Assembly: GCF_030816715.1 (NCBI RefSeq)
Contig: NZ_JAUSYH010000001.1
Span: 1,860,001-1,924,000, forward strand
Direction of reading: 5' to 3'
DNA from: Streptomyces achromogenes
GTDB lineage: Bacteria > Actinomycetota > Actinomycetes > Streptomycetales > Streptomycetaceae
DNA length: 64,000 bases
Shown: positions 31,733 to 39,342 of the stretch, one piece after another
Position numbering within the stretch: the stretch's first letter is position 1
Layout of the letters: the number at the start of each line of letters is the position of its first letter
Program-made: the position numbers and the translations under genes
Notes under the pieces: generated by a model
Databases searched by the model: none
Seen by the model: only the letters and a program-made list of their open reading frames with translations
What the model was told of the DNA's origin: nothing

Positions 31733-32848
31733 TCAGGTGAGATATGCCGGGGTGCTCACGGGCAACGTAAATCGGAACTCCGCGCCGCCGCCCGAGGCGC
31801 GGCCGACGGTGATGACGCCGCCGTGGGCTTCGACGATGCCCTTGACGATGTACAGCCCGAGGCCCGTGCCGCCGCGCTTGCTGCCCCGCCAGAAGCGGGT
31901 GAACACGCGGTTCATGGAGTCCTCCGGGATGCCTGCGCCCTCGTCGCTCACGGTGACCGAGGTACCGGTTTCCTCCCCCTCACGGGGAGACGCGGCGGGC
32001 GTGACGTCAATGGTGACGGTTCCCTCGCCGTGGCGCACCGCATTTTCGATGAGGTTGCTGAGTACCTGGTCGACCTTGTCGGGGTCGGCCCACAGGGCGG
32101 GCAGCGGCTGTTCGATGCGCAGCAGGAACCGGTCGGCGGGCTGTCCGGCGGCCACGTACGCCTGGATGTGACGTCCCACGGCGGCGCCCATGTCGACGGG
32201 CTGGCGGCGTACCTCCAGCCGCCCCGAGTCGATGCGCGAGATGTCCAGCAGTTCGGCGATGAGACGGGTGACCCGGTCGGCGTCGGCGTCGACGGTCTCC
32301 AGCATCAGCCGTTTCTGGTCGTCGGTGAACCGCGACCACTTGGCGAGCAGGGTGGCGGTGAAGCCCTTGACCGAGGTGAGGGGCGAGCGCAGCTCGTGGG
32401 CGACGGTGGCGATCAGCTCGGCGTGGCTGCGTTCGGTGCGGCGGCGGGCCTCGGTGTCGCGGATCGAGACGACGACCCGGCGGACGGGTCCGGTGGGTCC
32501 GGTGCGGACGTAGCGCACCGAGACGAGCACCTCGCGTCCGCCCGGCAGCAGCAGGTTGCGTTCGGGCTGGCCGACGCGGATGGCGAGGCCGCCGTAGGGG
32601 TCGGTGAGCTGCCACCAGCGGCGGCCTTCGAGGTCCTCCAGCGGCAGGACCTTGTCGAGGCGCTGGCCGAGGGCGTCCGCGGCGGCGACGGCGGTGATGC
32701 GCTGCGCTGCGGCGTTGAAGCAGACGACGTGCCCGTGCTCGTCGGCGACGACGAGCCCGTCGGGCAGGTCGTCGGGGTCTATGCCGAGTTCGGCCAGGTC
32801 ACCGGCGGATCGAGCCGCTTCCGGTGCGCTGTTCGTGCCGACACTCAT
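31733..32848 (-). CDS. PAS-domain sensor histidine kinase
   Basis: This 371-residue protein has no membrane helix, so it should be cytosolic. A PAS domain lies at about 28-140 (DGLVVADEHGHVVCFNAAAQRITAV). It is followed by the H box ATVAHELRSPLTSVKGF, the N box DQVLSNLIENAVRHGEG, then DEGAGIPED (G1), FTRFWRG (F) and GGTGLGLYIVKGIVEAHGG (G2). It should autophosphorylate on the His of AHELRSP. No response regulator is adjacent. The ATG at 32848 follows GGAGG. It lies downstream of a methyltransferase gene on the same strand, a conserved neighbourhood in Streptomyces as I recall. Confidence 0.9.
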   Translation of the reverse strand: MSVGTNSAPEAARSAGDLAELGIDPDDLPDGLVVADEHGHVVCFNAAAQRITAVAAADALGQRLDKVLPLEDLEGRRWWQLTDPYGGLAIRVGQPERNLLLPGGREVLVSVRYVRTGPTGPVRRVVVSIRDTEARRRTERSHAELIATVAHELRSPLTSVKGFTATLLAKWSRFTDDQKRLMLETVDADADRVTRLIAELLDISRIDSGRLEVRRQPVDMGAAVGRHIQAYVAAGQPADRFLLRIEQPLPALWADPDKVDQVLSNLIENAVRHGEGTVTIDVTPAASPREGEETGTSVTVSDEGAGIPEDSMNRVFTRFWRGSKRGGTGLGLYIVKGIVEAHGGVITVGRASGGGAEFRFTLPVSTPAYLT

Positions 32849-32895
32849 CCCCGTACCCCACCTCCCAGACGAGGAGCCCCGAGCACGCCACCCTA

Positions 32896-33756
32896 CTAGC
32901 TGTCGGTGACGGAGCGGCACCCTCCGGAGGCGCGCTGTGCACGGGCCGACGCGTAGAGACATACGGCGGCGGCGGTCGCGAGGTTCAGGCTCTCGGCCTT
33001 TCCGTGGATCGGCACCCGCACGACGGCGTCCGCGAGGGCCCGTGTCTCCTCCGGCAGCCCCCATGCCTCGTTGCCGAAGACCCAGGCGGTGGGCCCGCCC
33101 ATGGTCCGCCGGTCGAGCTCGTCGTCGAGGTCGTGGTCGCCGGCGCCGTCGGCGGCGAGGACGCGCACCCCGGCCGCCTTCAGTCCGGCCACGGCCTGCT
33201 CGACGGGGACGCCGACGGCGACGGGCAGGTGGAAGAGGGAGCCGACGGAGGCCCGGACGGCCTTGGGGTTGTAGAGATCCACACTGGCGTCGGTCAGCAC
33301 GACGGCCTCGGCGCCGGCGGCGTCCGCGCAGCGCAGCACGGTGCCGGCGTTGCCGGGGTCGCGCACATGGGCCAGGACGGCGACGAGCTTCGGCCGGGCG
33401 GCGAGGACGTCCTCGAAGGGCGTGTCGACGAACCGGCAGACGCCCACGAGCCCCTGCGGGGTGACGGTGGTGGAGACGTCCTCGATGACCTGTTCGGCGG
33501 CCAGGTGCACCCGGGCGCCGGCGGCGCGGGCCTCGGCGATGATGTCGGCGTAGCGTTCCGCGGCCTCGACGGTGGCGAACAGTTCCACCAGGGTCGGCTC
33601 GCCGCCGTCCCGGTGCGCGGCCGCCTCCCGCACGGCCTGCGGCCCCTCCGCGAGGAACAGCCGCTCCTTCCCCCGGAAGTTCCGCCGGGCAAGCCGCCGG
33701 GCGGCGGAGACACGCGGGGAGCGGGGGGAGATCAGCTCGGGGCTGGCGGGGGGCAT
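32896..33756 (-). CDS. TrmH/SpoU family RNA methyltransferase
   Basis: This 286-residue protein has an L30e-like N-terminal substrate-binding domain (FRGKERLFLAEGPQAVREA, about 25-45) and a SPOUT C-terminal domain. The latter contains motif 1 HVRDPGNAGTVLRCADAAGA, motif 2 WVFGNEAWGLPEE and motif 3 VPIHGKAESLNLATAAAVCLYA. It should 2'-O-methylate a ribose in rRNA or tRNA. The ATG at 33756 is preferred because it follows GAAGG; the GTG at 33762 is also open. It sits just after the infC-rpmI-rplT operon, behind a strong terminator. Confidence 0.92.
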   Translation of the reverse strand: MPPASPELISPRSPRVSAARRLARRNFRGKERLFLAEGPQAVREAAAHRDGGEPTLVELFATVEAAERYADIIAEARAAGARVHLAAEQVIEDVSTTVTPQGLVGVCRFVDTPFEDVLAARPKLVAVLAHVRDPGNAGTVLRCADAAGAEAVVLTDASVDLYNPKAVRASVGSLFHLPVAVGVPVEQAVAGLKAAGVRVLAADGAGDHDLDDELDRRTMGGPTAWVFGNEAWGLPEETRALADAVVRVPIHGKAESLNLATAAAVCLYASARAQRASGGCRSVTDS

Positions 33757-33883
33757 GTTCACCTTCGCAATTCAATGGACTTTCGGCCGGCGCGAGTGAT
33801 CCGACCTGGGGACGCGGGGCACTGCGCGACCGGCCATCGGCGGCCCGCACCCGAACGGACGGCCTCAGCGGGCGTCAGCAGCA

Positions 33884-33915
33884 AAGGACCCGCAGGATGG
33901 AACCTGCGGGTCCTT
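33884..33915 (-). terminator. Terminator of infC-rpmI-rplT
   Basis: AAGGACCCGCAGG (33884-33896) and CCTGCGGGTCCTT (33903-33915) form a perfect 13-bp stem with a 6-nt loop, 31 nt past the rplT stop. Confidence 0.85.
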
Positions 33916-33945
33916 CACTGACGTCGGCTCAGAGCCAGCGCAGCG

Positions 33946-34329
33946 TCACGCGGCCTTGGGCGCGTTCACGTCCGCGGGGAGTGCCTTCTGCGCGACCTCG
34001 ACCAGCGCGGCAAACGCGGTGGCGTCGTTCACGGCCAGCTCGGCCAGGATCTTGCGGTCGACCTCGATGTTCGCGGCCTTCAGACCCTGGATGAGGCGGT
34101 TGTACGTCATGCCGTTCTGGCGGGCCGCAGCGTTGATGCGCTGGATCCACAGCTGACGGAAGTCGCCCTTGCGCTTCTTGCGGTCGTTGTAGTTGTAGAC
34201 CAGCGAGTGGGTGACCTGCTCCTTGGCCTTGCGGTACAGGCGCGAACGCTGACCGCGGTAGCCGGAGGCCGCCTCGAGGATCGCCCGGCGCTTCTTGTGG
34301 GCGTTGACTGCCCGCTTGACGCGTGCCAC
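33946..34329 (-). CDS. rplT: Ribosomal protein L20
   Basis: This 127-residue basic protein binds 23S rRNA early in 50S assembly. The sequence [29 protein letters not shown] and the C-terminal [18 protein letters not shown] are diagnostic. The start is GTG at 34329 after AAGGAG. It is the last gene of the operon. In Firmicutes and Enterobacteria L20 represses its own operon; whether the long leader here has the same role is unknown. Confidence 0.97.
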   Translation of the reverse strand: MARVKRAVNAHKKRRAILEAASGYRGQRSRLYRKAKEQVTHSLVYNYNDRKKRKGDFRQLWIQRINAAARQNGMTYNRLIQGLKAANIEVDRKILAELAVNDATAFAALVEVAQKALPADVNAPKAA

Positions 34330-34425
34330 TTGTTAACTCCTTGTAGCGGGGCCGCGGTTGGACTCACACGACCCGGAAACGATTGGGTCCCGGTCAGGGA
34401 TCAGACGCGATGGTTGCGCCTGACG

Positions 34426-34620
34426 TCACTTGCCGAGAAGCTTCTTGATCTTCGCGGCGTCGCCCGGGGCCATCTCGGCGTTGCCGGTGAGGCGACGCGT
34501 CACGCGGGACGACTTGTGCTCGAGCAGGTGGCGCTTGCCGGCGCGCTCACGGAGCACCTTGCCGGAGCCGGTGATCTTGAAGCGCTTACTGGCACCGCTG
34601 TGCGACTTGTTCTTCGGCAT
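34426..34620 (-). CDS. rpmI: Ribosomal protein L35
   Basis: This 64-residue protein begins [21 protein letters not shown] and ends AKIKKLLGK, the standard L35 pattern with the SGAxKRF core. The ATG at 34620 follows GAGGAGAG. It lies between infC and rplT, the conserved bacterial order. Confidence 0.97.
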   Translation of the reverse strand: MPKNKSHSGASKRFKITGSGKVLRERAGKRHLLEHKSSRVTRRLTGNAEMAPGDAAKIKKLLGK

Positions 34621-34727
34621 AGCGCCGTTCTCTCCTCGTCGGTGGCGTTCCGGTGCCCGGTCGTGAAACCGGGCACGGTGGAACGTCGCTTGTATCGGAT
34701 TCGCCCTCGGGACTCGCGCCCCGTGGA

Positions 34728-35411
34728 TCACGCCTCGGCGGAAGCCTCGGCAGGGGCCTCGACGTCGACGTCGGCTTCGACGTCTGCCTCGGCGTTCACG
34801 GCGTCGGCGTCCGCGGCGTTCTGCGAACGGCCCGGATTGGCCTTCGCCTCGGCCTTGCGGGCCTCCTGCGCCTGACGGGCCTCGGCCATGGCCTCGGTCT
34901 TCTTCTTGTGCGGACCGAGGACCATGATCATGTTGCGGCCGTCCTGCTTCGGGTTCGACTCGATGAACCCGAGGTCCTGGACGTCCTCCGCGAGACGCTG
35001 CAGCAGTCGGTAGCCCAGTTCGGGGCGGGACTGCTCGCGGCCGCGGAACATGATCGTGATCTTGACCTTGTCGCCCTGCTTGAGGAACCGGACGACGTGA
35101 CCCTTTTTGGTGTCGTAGTCGTGCGGGTCGATCTTCGGCCGGAGCTTCATTTCCTTGATGACCGTGTGCGCCTGGTTCTTGCGCGCCTCACGGGCCTTCA
35201 TGGCCGACTCGTACTTGAACTTCCCGTAGTCCATGAGCTTGCAGACCGGCGGGCGTGCGCTCGCCGCCACCTCGACCAGGTCGAGGTCGTACTCCTGCGC
35301 AAGCTCCAGCGCCTTGGCAAGCGGCACGATGCCGACCTGCTCGCCACTGGGACCGACAAGTCGCACTTCGGGAACGCGAATCCGGTCGTTGATGCGGGGC
35401 TCGGTGCTGAT
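34728..35411 (-). CDS. infC: Translation initiation factor IF-3, probable ATC (AUC) start
   Basis: IF-3 prevents subunit joining and proofreads start codons. The protein has the N-domain [24 protein letters not shown], the linker, the C-domain with KMKLRPKI-like [16 protein letters not shown] and [17 protein letters not shown], and an acidic Ala-rich tail of about 45 residues ([17 protein letters not shown]). A GAGGAGG site lies 4 nt before an in-frame ATC at 35411. That suits the rare AUC/AUU starts of infC genes in other bacteria, which IF-3 itself discriminates against. A GTG eight codons upstream is open, but the AGGAGG would then be inside the coding region. Confidence 0.92.
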   Translation of the reverse strand: MSTEPRINDRIRVPEVRLVGPSGEQVGIVPLAKALELAQEYDLDLVEVAASARPPVCKLMDYGKFKYESAMKAREARKNQAHTVIKEMKLRPKIDPHDYDTKKGHVVRFLKQGDKVKITIMFRGREQSRPELGYRLLQRLAEDVQDLGFIESNPKQDGRNMIMVLGPHKKKTEAMAEARQAQEARKAEAKANPGRSQNAADADAVNAEADVEADVDVEAPAEASAEA

Positions 35412-35720
35412 GGATCCTCCTCGGTAGCACCACACGGCAGTCTGGCGGACAGCCACGTAACGTCTGTGTTCGATATGTTTCCAACCACGTCGACGCACAA
35501 AAAATGCCCCGAACGATCACATGCGGGGCTCCAAGCACTACCGGAGCACCGCCGCGAGGATCGCGGGGCGCACTACCGGGCGATTCCATCGTCCGTACGG
35601 AACGATGGGGACCGCCTGACCGGGGTGACCCGCCGTCCTCGGGGGACGATCGGGTGGGAGTTCGGAGCCTCCACTTGTGGGCCGGGTCCGCCTGCTGGAT
35701 GGCACGCGTGTCCGACCGGT
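35412..35720 (-). promoter_or_regulatory. infC leader with attenuator
   Basis: The roughly 300-nt leader runs from a candidate TAATCT -10 (about 35734-35729) to the start. It contains a hairpin CCATCGT/ACGATGG (about 35587-35609) and, 80 nt before the ATC, an intrinsic terminator. Such a terminator before the coding region implies regulated read-through. An inverted repeat GATTAGC ... GCTAATC (about 35732-35763) surrounds the promoter. Confidence 0.55.
35499..35529 (-). terminator. Intrinsic terminator in the infC leader (attenuator)
   Basis: On the minus strand GCCCCG (35529-35524) pairs with CGGGGC (35511-35506), followed by A and six T residues (35504-35499). It is the only hairpin in the window with a classical U tract, and it precedes the infC start. 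Confidence 0.8.
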
Positions 35721-35806
35721 CGTGACACGAGATTAGCAGCTCGGACAGGCGGGCGCTAATCAGCCGCCGTCCGCCTCCTGCTGTCAAGAGGCCGTGCGGC
35801 GGGTCC

Positions 35807-35812
35807 TATCGT
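35807..35812 (+). promoter_or_regulatory. -10 element of the DUF1844 gene (leaderless)
   Basis: TATCGT ends 7 nt before the ATG at 35820, with no Shine-Dalgarno site, suggesting a leaderless mRNA. Confidence 0.45.
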
Positions 35813-35819
35813 GTGGGGC

Positions 35820-36188
35820 ATGAGTGACACCTCCCCCGGCGATGCGGCCGGCTCCCCCGACTTCGACGAGATGACCCGCGACATCGCCGAGGTCCCCGCC
35901 GTCGAGGTGATCGTGACGGTCGCCGTGAACCTGATGAGCGCCGCCGCCGTGAAACTCGGGCTGACCGAGGAGGGCGACACGTACAAGGACCTGGACGAGG
36001 CCCGCAAGCTGGTCACCGCGCTCGCCGGGCTGCTGGACGCGAGCACGACCGAGATCAGCTCCTTCCACGCCGCGCCGCTGCGCGACGGCCTGAAGTCGCT
36101 GCAGCTGGCGTTCCGCGAGGCGTCGGTCGTGCCGGACGAGCCGGGGCAGGGCCCGGGCGAGAAGTACACGGGCCCGGTCTACGGCTGA
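35820..36188 (+). CDS. DUF1844 domain protein
   Basis: This 122-residue protein matches DUF1844: FDEMTRDIAEVPAVEVIVTVAVNLMSAAAVKLGL, then EEGDTYKDLDEARKLVTALAGLLDA. The family is widespread in actinobacteria and has no known function; it is mostly helical and lacks a signal or membrane helix. The ATG at 35820 is preferred over the GTG at 35811. It is divergent from infC, its usual neighbour. Confidence 0.9.
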   Translation: MSDTSPGDAAGSPDFDEMTRDIAEVPAVEVIVTVAVNLMSAAAVKLGLTEEGDTYKDLDEARKLVTALAGLLDASTTEISSFHAAPLRDGLKSLQLAFREASVVPDEPGQGPGEKYTGPVYG

Positions 36189-36244
36189 GCCGCGGCCGGT
36201 TCGTCCACGAGATCGTCCGCGAACGGTTCGATCAACCGACCATT

Positions 36245-36976
36245 TCATCCACGGACGTACAGGGGCTCGCCCGGAGGCGTGGCACCGGCCGGCAACAGTG
36301 CCAGGTCGAGGCCGCGTACCAGGCGGGCCCTCAGCGTCTCGTCGGCGGCCAGCCGCCGGGCCACCGCCCGGCCGGCCTCGGCGGGATCGGCCGACGGGTC
36401 GAGGACGAGGGCGAGGATGCCGTCCGCCCCGCCCGGCCCGAGGTGGGCGCGGACGACCTCCGGCCCGGCGGCGACGGCGGCCCGCACCGCGGCGACGACC
36501 GCCGGGTCGTCGAGCGGGTCGGTGGAGGTGCGGCCCTCGGCGAGCGCCAGGAGTGCCGGCCCGGTCAGCTCGAAGGGCACCGGTCCTGCCAGGTCGAGGA
36601 CGAGCGTGTCCGCCTTCTCGTGCGCGGCCGCCTGCAGCGCCTGGTGCAGGGGTACGGCCACCGGGCGGGCCTCGGGGTCCCAGCGGGCGAGGGTGTCGGT
36701 GGAGCTGAACGCGGGCAGGGCGGTGCGGGCGCCGGCCTTCAGGGTCGGCACGGCCATGTCGCTGGTCTTCTCGCGGCGCAGCCCGTTCTCGTCCTCCTCC
36801 ACCTCGCCGAGAACGGCCACCACGGGCACCAGGAGCCGGGCGCCCCTGAGGGCCTCCAGCACCGGTCCCACGGCGGTGCGGTCCTCGGCCCAGGCGGCCA
36901 GCGCCGCGCTCAGCCGCGGATCGGCGGAGCCGTCGTCGTCGGAGAAGCCGGGGTCGGGAATGTTCTTGTTCGCCAC
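36245..36976 (-). CDS. SseB family protein
   Basis: This 243-residue protein carries the SseB N-terminal domain pattern: LRGARLLVPVVAVLG, VPTLKAGARTALPAFSSTDTLARWDPEARPVAVPL and ADTLVLDLAGPVPFELTGPALLALAEGR. The family is named for an enteric serine-sensitivity-enhancing protein, but its biochemical role is unclear. The start is GTG at 36976. No ribosome site precedes it; a TAGGGT -10-like element 8 nt upstream suggests a leaderless transcript. Confidence 0.85.
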   Translation of the reverse strand: MANKNIPDPGFSDDDGSADPRLSAALAAWAEDRTAVGPVLEALRGARLLVPVVAVLGEVEEDENGLRREKTSDMAVPTLKAGARTALPAFSSTDTLARWDPEARPVAVPLHQALQAAAHEKADTLVLDLAGPVPFELTGPALLALAEGRTSTDPLDDPAVVAAVRAAVAAGPEVVRAHLGPGGADGILALVLDPSADPAEAGRAVARRLAADETLRARLVRGLDLALLPAGATPPGEPLYVRG

Positions 36977-37126
36977 GGTCGTCGACCCTATCGGGGGGAT
37001 GCCCCCGGTCTCGTGCCGGGCCGGAAACGCGGCGGTGACCGCTTTCACCAGATTCTCAGTCTCCGCTGAGCCGGCTCTCACGCCCGCCCGACGGTCCGCA
37101 CAGTCACCGCCTCCAGCATCGCGGGC

Positions 37127-38149
37127 ATGGACTCCTGCGGAGCACGCCGCCGTCGTCGCGCTCGCCCCTCCCGGCGCCGTCCGTTCCTCCCGGTCGCGCT
37201 CGCCGTGGCGGCCGTCCTCGGGGCGACGGCGGGCGGGACCGTCTATGTGAAGACGCAGGCGCACCCACGCTCGGGAGCCGTATCGTCGTCCACTGCGACG
37301 ACGCCGTCCGTCCCGGCGTCCGGATCGGGCAGCGGGGAGGGGGCCGTGGCGGTGCCGCAGGAGGACTACGACGCGCTGCTGGCGTCCGCGATGGAGTCGG
37401 TGACCGTGCCGGGCGGGGCCGCCGTGTCCGTGGCGGTGCTCGCCGTGGATTCCGGAGCCGCCGCCGCGTACGGCGAGGGCGCCTTCGACACGGCGAGCAT
37501 CGTGAAGGTGGACATCCTGGCGGCTCTGCTGCTGGAGGCGCAGGACGCGGGCCGTCACCTCACGGCGGCCGAGAAGGCGTACGCCGCCGCGATGATCGAG
37601 AACAGCGACAACGACTCGGCGTCGGCACTGTGGCGGACCATCGGGAAGGCCGCGGGGCTCGACGCGGCGAACGAGCGGTTCGGGATGACGGACACCGCGG
37701 GCGGCGAGGGCATGCTGTGGGGACTGACCCAGACCACGGCCACCGACCAACTCACGCTGCTGCAGCAGGTGTTCGGCGACACGTCGGAACTGAGCGAGGC
37801 GTCGCGGACGTATCTGCAGGGCCTGATGGGGCGGATCGCCGTGGGCCAGCGGTGGGGCGTCTCGGCCGCGGCCGAGGGCTCCTCGTGGGCGCTGAAGAAC
37901 GGCTGGCTGCCCCGCAGCACGACCGGCCTGTGGGACGTCGACAGCATCGGGCGGGTGACCGCCGGTGGCCGCGACTACCTGGTGTCCGTGCTGTCGAACG
38001 GCAACGCGACGCAGGCCGCGGGGATCTCCCTGGTGGAGACGGTGGCGAGGACGGCTGTGGCGGTCGTCGCGGGCGGCGGCGACGCCGCGGGCTCGACGTC
38101 CGGGCCGTCGGCGCCGACGACGGGTTCGGCGTCGGCCGTGTCCGGCTAG
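37127..38149 (+). CDS. Exported class A beta-lactamase-like serine hydrolase
   Basis: This 340-residue protein has a basic N-terminus and one hydrophobic segment (PVALAVAAVLGATAGGTVYV, about 22-41), then a Ser/Thr/Pro linker. The penicillin-recognising motifs are present in altered form: S124-I-V-K127 (TASIVKVD), S160-D-N162 and K257-N-G259 in place of KTG. No Omega-loop Glu166 equivalent is evident, so it may not be a true beta-lactamase. It may act on peptidoglycan precursors or an ester. Its stop TAG shares CTAG with the stop of the convergent protease gene. The Ala/Gly/Ser tail is low complexity. Confidence 0.75.
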   Translation: MDSCGARRRRRARPSRRRPFLPVALAVAAVLGATAGGTVYVKTQAHPRSGAVSSSTATTPSVPASGSGSGEGAVAVPQEDYDALLASAMESVTVPGGAAVSVAVLAVDSGAAAAYGEGAFDTASIVKVDILAALLLEAQDAGRHLTAAEKAYAAAMIENSDNDSASALWRTIGKAAGLDAANERFGMTDTAGGEGMLWGLTQTTATDQLTLLQQVFGDTSELSEASRTYLQGLMGRIAVGQRWGVSAAAEGSSWALKNGWLPRSTTGLWDVDSIGRVTAGGRDYLVSVLSNGNATQAAGISLVETVARTAVAVVAGGGDAAGSTSGPSAPTTGSASAVSG

Positions 38150-39342
38150 AGGGCCTCGTACGGCTCGTGCGGGTCGCGTTCGCGGCGGCCGCGCCACAGC
38201 AGGACCGCCGTCACCAGCAGCACGCCTCCGGCGCCGCCCGCGAGCAGCCCGGCCCAGCTCGACGTGGCGTCGTCCTTCTTCGGCTCGTCCGGCCCGGAGC
38301 CGAAGTACCGCTCGCCGTAGGCCGCGGACTGCAGGCCCTCGGGCTTGAGGCGGCCGGCGGTCCTGATCGCGGCGGCCGGGTCGATGAAGCCGTAGCCGCG
38401 GGAGTCGTCGCGGCCGCCGTTCGGGGCGTTGCGGGCGGTGTCCTCCAGGAGCTTCTTGATCTGCGCCGGGGTCAGACCGGGGTGGGCGGCCTTGACCAGC
38501 GCCACCGCCCCCGAGACGAACGCGGAGGCCGCGCTGGTCCCCCAGCCCTGGTAGTACTTGTGGTCCGGGTCGGCGATGACGACGTCGACGCCGGGCGCGC
38601 TGACGGTGGCGTACCAGCGGCGGGTGGAGAACGACGCGCGGGTGCCGTAGCGGTCGACCGCGGTCGCGGCGATGACGCCCGGGTAGGCGGCCGGGTACGA
38701 GATGTGGTCGCCCTTCTCGCCGCCGTTGCCGGCCGAGGCGACGACGACCGAGCCCTTCTTCAGCGCGTACTGGACGGCCTCGTCCTCGGCGGGTTCGGGA
38801 TGCGCGGAGGCGGAGTCGTCGCCGAGGGAGAGGTTGATGACGTCGGCGCCCTGGTCGGCGGCCCAGCGGATGCCCTCGGCGAGGGCGTTGCCACGGGTGT
38901 TGCGGGCCTTGGCGCGCTGCGGGTCGCCGTCCTCGAGGATCACACGGACGGGGAGGATCTTCGCCTCCGGCGCGATGCCGAGCACGCCGTCGTCGTCGCC
39001 GAAGCCGTGCCCGTGACCGGCGATGATGCTGGCCATGGCGGTGCCGTGGCGGGCCCAGGCGCGGTCGCCGGGCGCGGCGCCGAAGCCGACCAGGTCCTTG
39101 CCGGCGAGGACGTTGCCGGCGAGGTCGGGATGGTCGGCCTCGACTCCGGTGTCCAGGACGGCGACCGTGACGCCCTTGCCCTTGGTGGTCTGCCAGGCCT
39201 CATCGGTGTGCAGGGCGGTCAGGGCCCACTGCTGGGCGCGGATGCCGTCGGCGTGGGCCTGGGCGGCCGGCAGGAACGCTACGGAGCAGGCGAGAAGGCA
39301 GCTGAGGAGTCCCGCCCGGCGGGCGGTGGTGCGTCGGCTCAT
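38146..39342 (-). CDS. Mycosin-like S8 serine protease (type VII secretion-associated)
   Basis: This 398-residue subtilase has a signal peptide ending near AQAHADG. The catalytic triad is Asp64 (VAVLDTGVEADHPDL), His99 (RHGTAMASIIAG) and Ser270 (GWGTSAASAFVSG), with oxyanion Asn in VASAGNGG. A C-terminal membrane helix (LLAGGAGGVLLVTAVLLW) is followed by a short basic tail. That is the layout of the MycP proteases of ESX/type VII systems. No ESX genes (EccC, WXG100) are present here. It is co-transcribed with an upstream proline-rich membrane protein: the starts and stops overlap (39339-39342). Target unknown. Confidence 0.85.
   Translation of the reverse strand: MSRRTTARRAGLLSCLLACSVAFLPAAQAHADGIRAQQWALTALHTDEAWQTTKGKGVTVAVLDTGVEADHPDLAGNVLAGKDLVGFGAAPGDRAWARHGTAMASIIAGHGHGFGDDDGVLGIAPEAKILPVRVILEDGDPQRAKARNTRGNALAEGIRWAADQGADVINLSLGDDSASAHPEPAEDEAVQYALKKGSVVVASAGNGGEKGDHISYPAAYPGVIAATAVDRYGTRASFSTRRWYATVSAPGVDVVIADPDHKYYQGWGTSAASAFVSGAVALVKAAHPGLTPAQIKKLLEDTARNAPNGGRDDSRGYGFIDPAAAIRTAGRLKPEGLQSAAYGERYFGSGPDEPKKDDATSSWAGLLAGGAGGVLLVTAVLLWRGRRERDPHEPYEAL

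Noticed and set aside
35188..35589. Possible uORF from ATG 35589 running through the infC leader terminator
   Set aside because: It has no ribosome site and stays open through infC in another frame; kept only as a thought for attenuation.
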